A stretch of 13,975 nt of DNA from Rhodospirillales bacterium (GTDB lineage: Bacteria > Pseudomonadota > Alphaproteobacteria > UBA9219): assembly GCA_015654915.1 (NCBI GenBank), contig JAATFY010000020.1, positions 1-13,975 of the forward strand, read 5' to 3'. The translations under genes and the position numbers were made by a program. Below the pieces are notes generated by a model. That model made no database searches, was not told the DNA's origin, and worked only from the letters and a program-made list of their open reading frames with translations. Below are positions 12,722 to 13,975 of this stretch, piece by piece; the stretch's first letter is position 1; each line of letters starts with the position of its first letter.

Positions 12722-13975
12722 CTAGCTCTGCAGCAGCCTTCTTAGCAATTCCACATCTTCCTTGAAGGTGGGATCGTAGGCCGACAGCTCTTCGATCTTG
12801 CGCACGGCATGGATCACCGTGGTGTGGTCGCGGCCGCCGAATTTGCGGCCGATTTCGGGCAAGCTGCGCGGGGTAAGCTGTTTCGCAAGATACATTGCCA
12901 CCTGCCGCGGGCGGGCAACTTGGCGCGCCCTGCGGGCGCTGTGCATATCGGCGAGGCGGATATTGTAATGCTCGGCGACTTTTTTCTGGATTTCGTCGAT
13001 GGTGATGCGGCGCTCCGACGCGCGGAGGAGGTCACTGAGCACTTCCTGCGTCATTTCGAGGGTAATCGTGCGGCCCACCAGTTGCGCGTGGGCGGCGATG
13101 CGGTTGAGCGCGCCTTCGAGTTCGCGCACGTTGCTTGAGATTTTGTGGGCGAGGAATTCCAGCACCTTGTCGGGGACGGGGCAGCCCATCTTCTCGGCCT
13201 TGGCATGCAGGATGCCGAGGCGCAGTTCATACGTGACCGGATGCAGGTCGGCGACGAGGCCCCAGCCGAGGCGCGAACGCAGCCGTTCTTCCATACGGTC
13301 GAGATCCTGCGGCGATTTATCGGCTGAAATGATGACCTGGCGGTTACGGTCAACCAGCGCGTTGAAGGTATGGAAAAATTCTTCCTGCGTCGTGTCCTTG
13401 CCGCCGATGAATTGCACATCGTCGATCATCAGAACATCGACCGAACGGAACTGGTCCTTGAAGGAGACAGTGTCCTTGTAGCGCAGCGCGCGGACGAACT
13501 GGTACATGAATTTTTCCGCCGACATATAGATGACGCGGCGTTGCGGATAATTGGTGCGGATATGCCAGGCGATGGCGTGCATCAGATGGGTTTTGCCAAA
13601 GCCCACGCCGCCGTAAAGGAACAGAGGATTGAAAGCGGGGCTTTCGGTATCGGCGACGCGGCGCGCGGCGGCGTAAGCCAGCTCGTTGGGCTTGCCGACG
13701 ACGAAATTGTCGAAAGTGAAACGCGGATCGAGATCGGCGGTGTTTTCGCCCGAGAAAGAATTGCCGGTCGGCGAAACCGGGGCCGACGGCGCGGCGAAGG
13801 AACGCGACAGAGGCGCGATCGGGGCCGAGGCCGCGTTGTCGATGGCGTCCTTGGTCTGCGCCGCCTTGGCGAGCGGCGACATCACGGTGAAGGCGACGCC
13901 GCCTTCGGGTGAAATCTGGCGCCACAAAGTGCGGATGGTGTCACCGTAATGCGCTTCGACCCAGTCGCGAATGAA
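12722..13975 (-). CDS. dnaA: Chromosomal replication initiator DnaA (5' end outside window)
   Basis: Binds DnaA boxes at the origin and opens the duplex to start replication. The frame is open to the right edge, so the N terminus is missing; 417 residues are visible. They start inside domain I (FIRDWVEAHYG), followed by a variable Ala/Pro/Ser-rich linker. Domain III starts near FTFDNFVVGKPNELAY. Walker A is GGVGFGKTH (122-130; the commoner form has Leu where Phe126 is). Walker B is VLMIDDVQF (181-189), and RLRSRLGWGL at 231-240 carries the arginine region. Domain IV ends with the DNA-binding signature GGRDHTTVIHAVRKI (380-394). A TTG at 13927 gives an apparent later start, but the reading continues upstream with good domain I sequence, so it is not the real one. 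Confidence 0.97.
   Translation of the reverse strand, partial: FIRDWVEAHYGDTIRTLWRQISPEGGVAFTVMSPLAKAAQTKDAIDNAASAPIAPLSRSFAAPSAPVSPTGNSFSGENTADLDPRFTFDNFVVGKPNELAYAAARRVADTESPAFNPLFLYGGVGFGKTHLMHAIAWHIRTNYPQRRVIYMSAEKFMYQFVRALRYKDTVSFKDQFRSVDVLMIDDVQFIGGKDTTQEEFFHTFNALVDRNRQVIISADKSPQDLDRMEERLRSRLGWGLVADLHPVTYELRLGILHAKAEKMGCPVPDKVLEFLAHKISSNVRELEGALNRIAAHAQLVGRTITLEMTQEVLSDLLRASERRITIDEIQKKVAEHYNIRLADMHSARRARQVARPRQVAMYLAKQLTPRSLPEIGRKFGGRDHTTVIHAVRKIEELSAYDPTFKEDVELLRRLLQS

Overview
The window looks like a chromosomal stretch of an alphaproteobacterium. The evidence is the gene order serC-serA-purA, the short alphaproteobacterial/Methanosarcina-type SerC, an FtsH-GlmM neighbourhood, and moderately GC-rich core genes. 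Housekeeping genes on the minus strand dominate. Read in their own direction they are dnaA (cut by the right edge), dnaN, an accessory stretch (34-codon membrane smORF plus HNH nuclease), ftsH, a 434-bp GIY-YIG cassette, a GT-C/STT3-like membrane protein, glmM, then (after a plus-strand acyltransferase gene) serC, serA and purA (cut by the left edge).

Region by region: 1-3186 holds serine and purine biosynthesis. serC and serA are 14 bp apart, with a strong ribosome site for serA; a terminator-like hairpin separates them from purA. 3187-3567 is a 381-bp gap. It holds the serC promoter and a hairpin/T-run leader, then a roughly 200-bp stretch unusually rich in inverted repeats that I cannot assign to a known RNA. 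3568-4602 is an OafA-type acyltransferase on the plus strand, convergent with glmM. 4609-7901 is glmM preceded by the GT-C protein, joined by an ATGA stop/start overlap. 7903-8336 is a compact cassette: a small GIY-YIG nuclease-fold gene on the opposite strand to its neighbours, bounded by two inverted copies of a 46-bp REP-like hairpin. 8342-10285 is ftsH. 10515-11423 is an accessory, AT-richer insertion between dnaN and ftsH. 11490-13975 is dnaN and dnaA.

Functionally, dnaA/dnaN are replication genes, ftsH is membrane-protein quality control, and glmM feeds UDP-GlcNAc synthesis. The GT-C protein coupled to glmM and the acyltransferase point to cell-surface glycan work, which is inference. 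The most interesting accessory signals are the hairpin-bounded GIY-YIG cassette, the structured block at 3337-3563, and the small membrane ORF next to the HNH gene.
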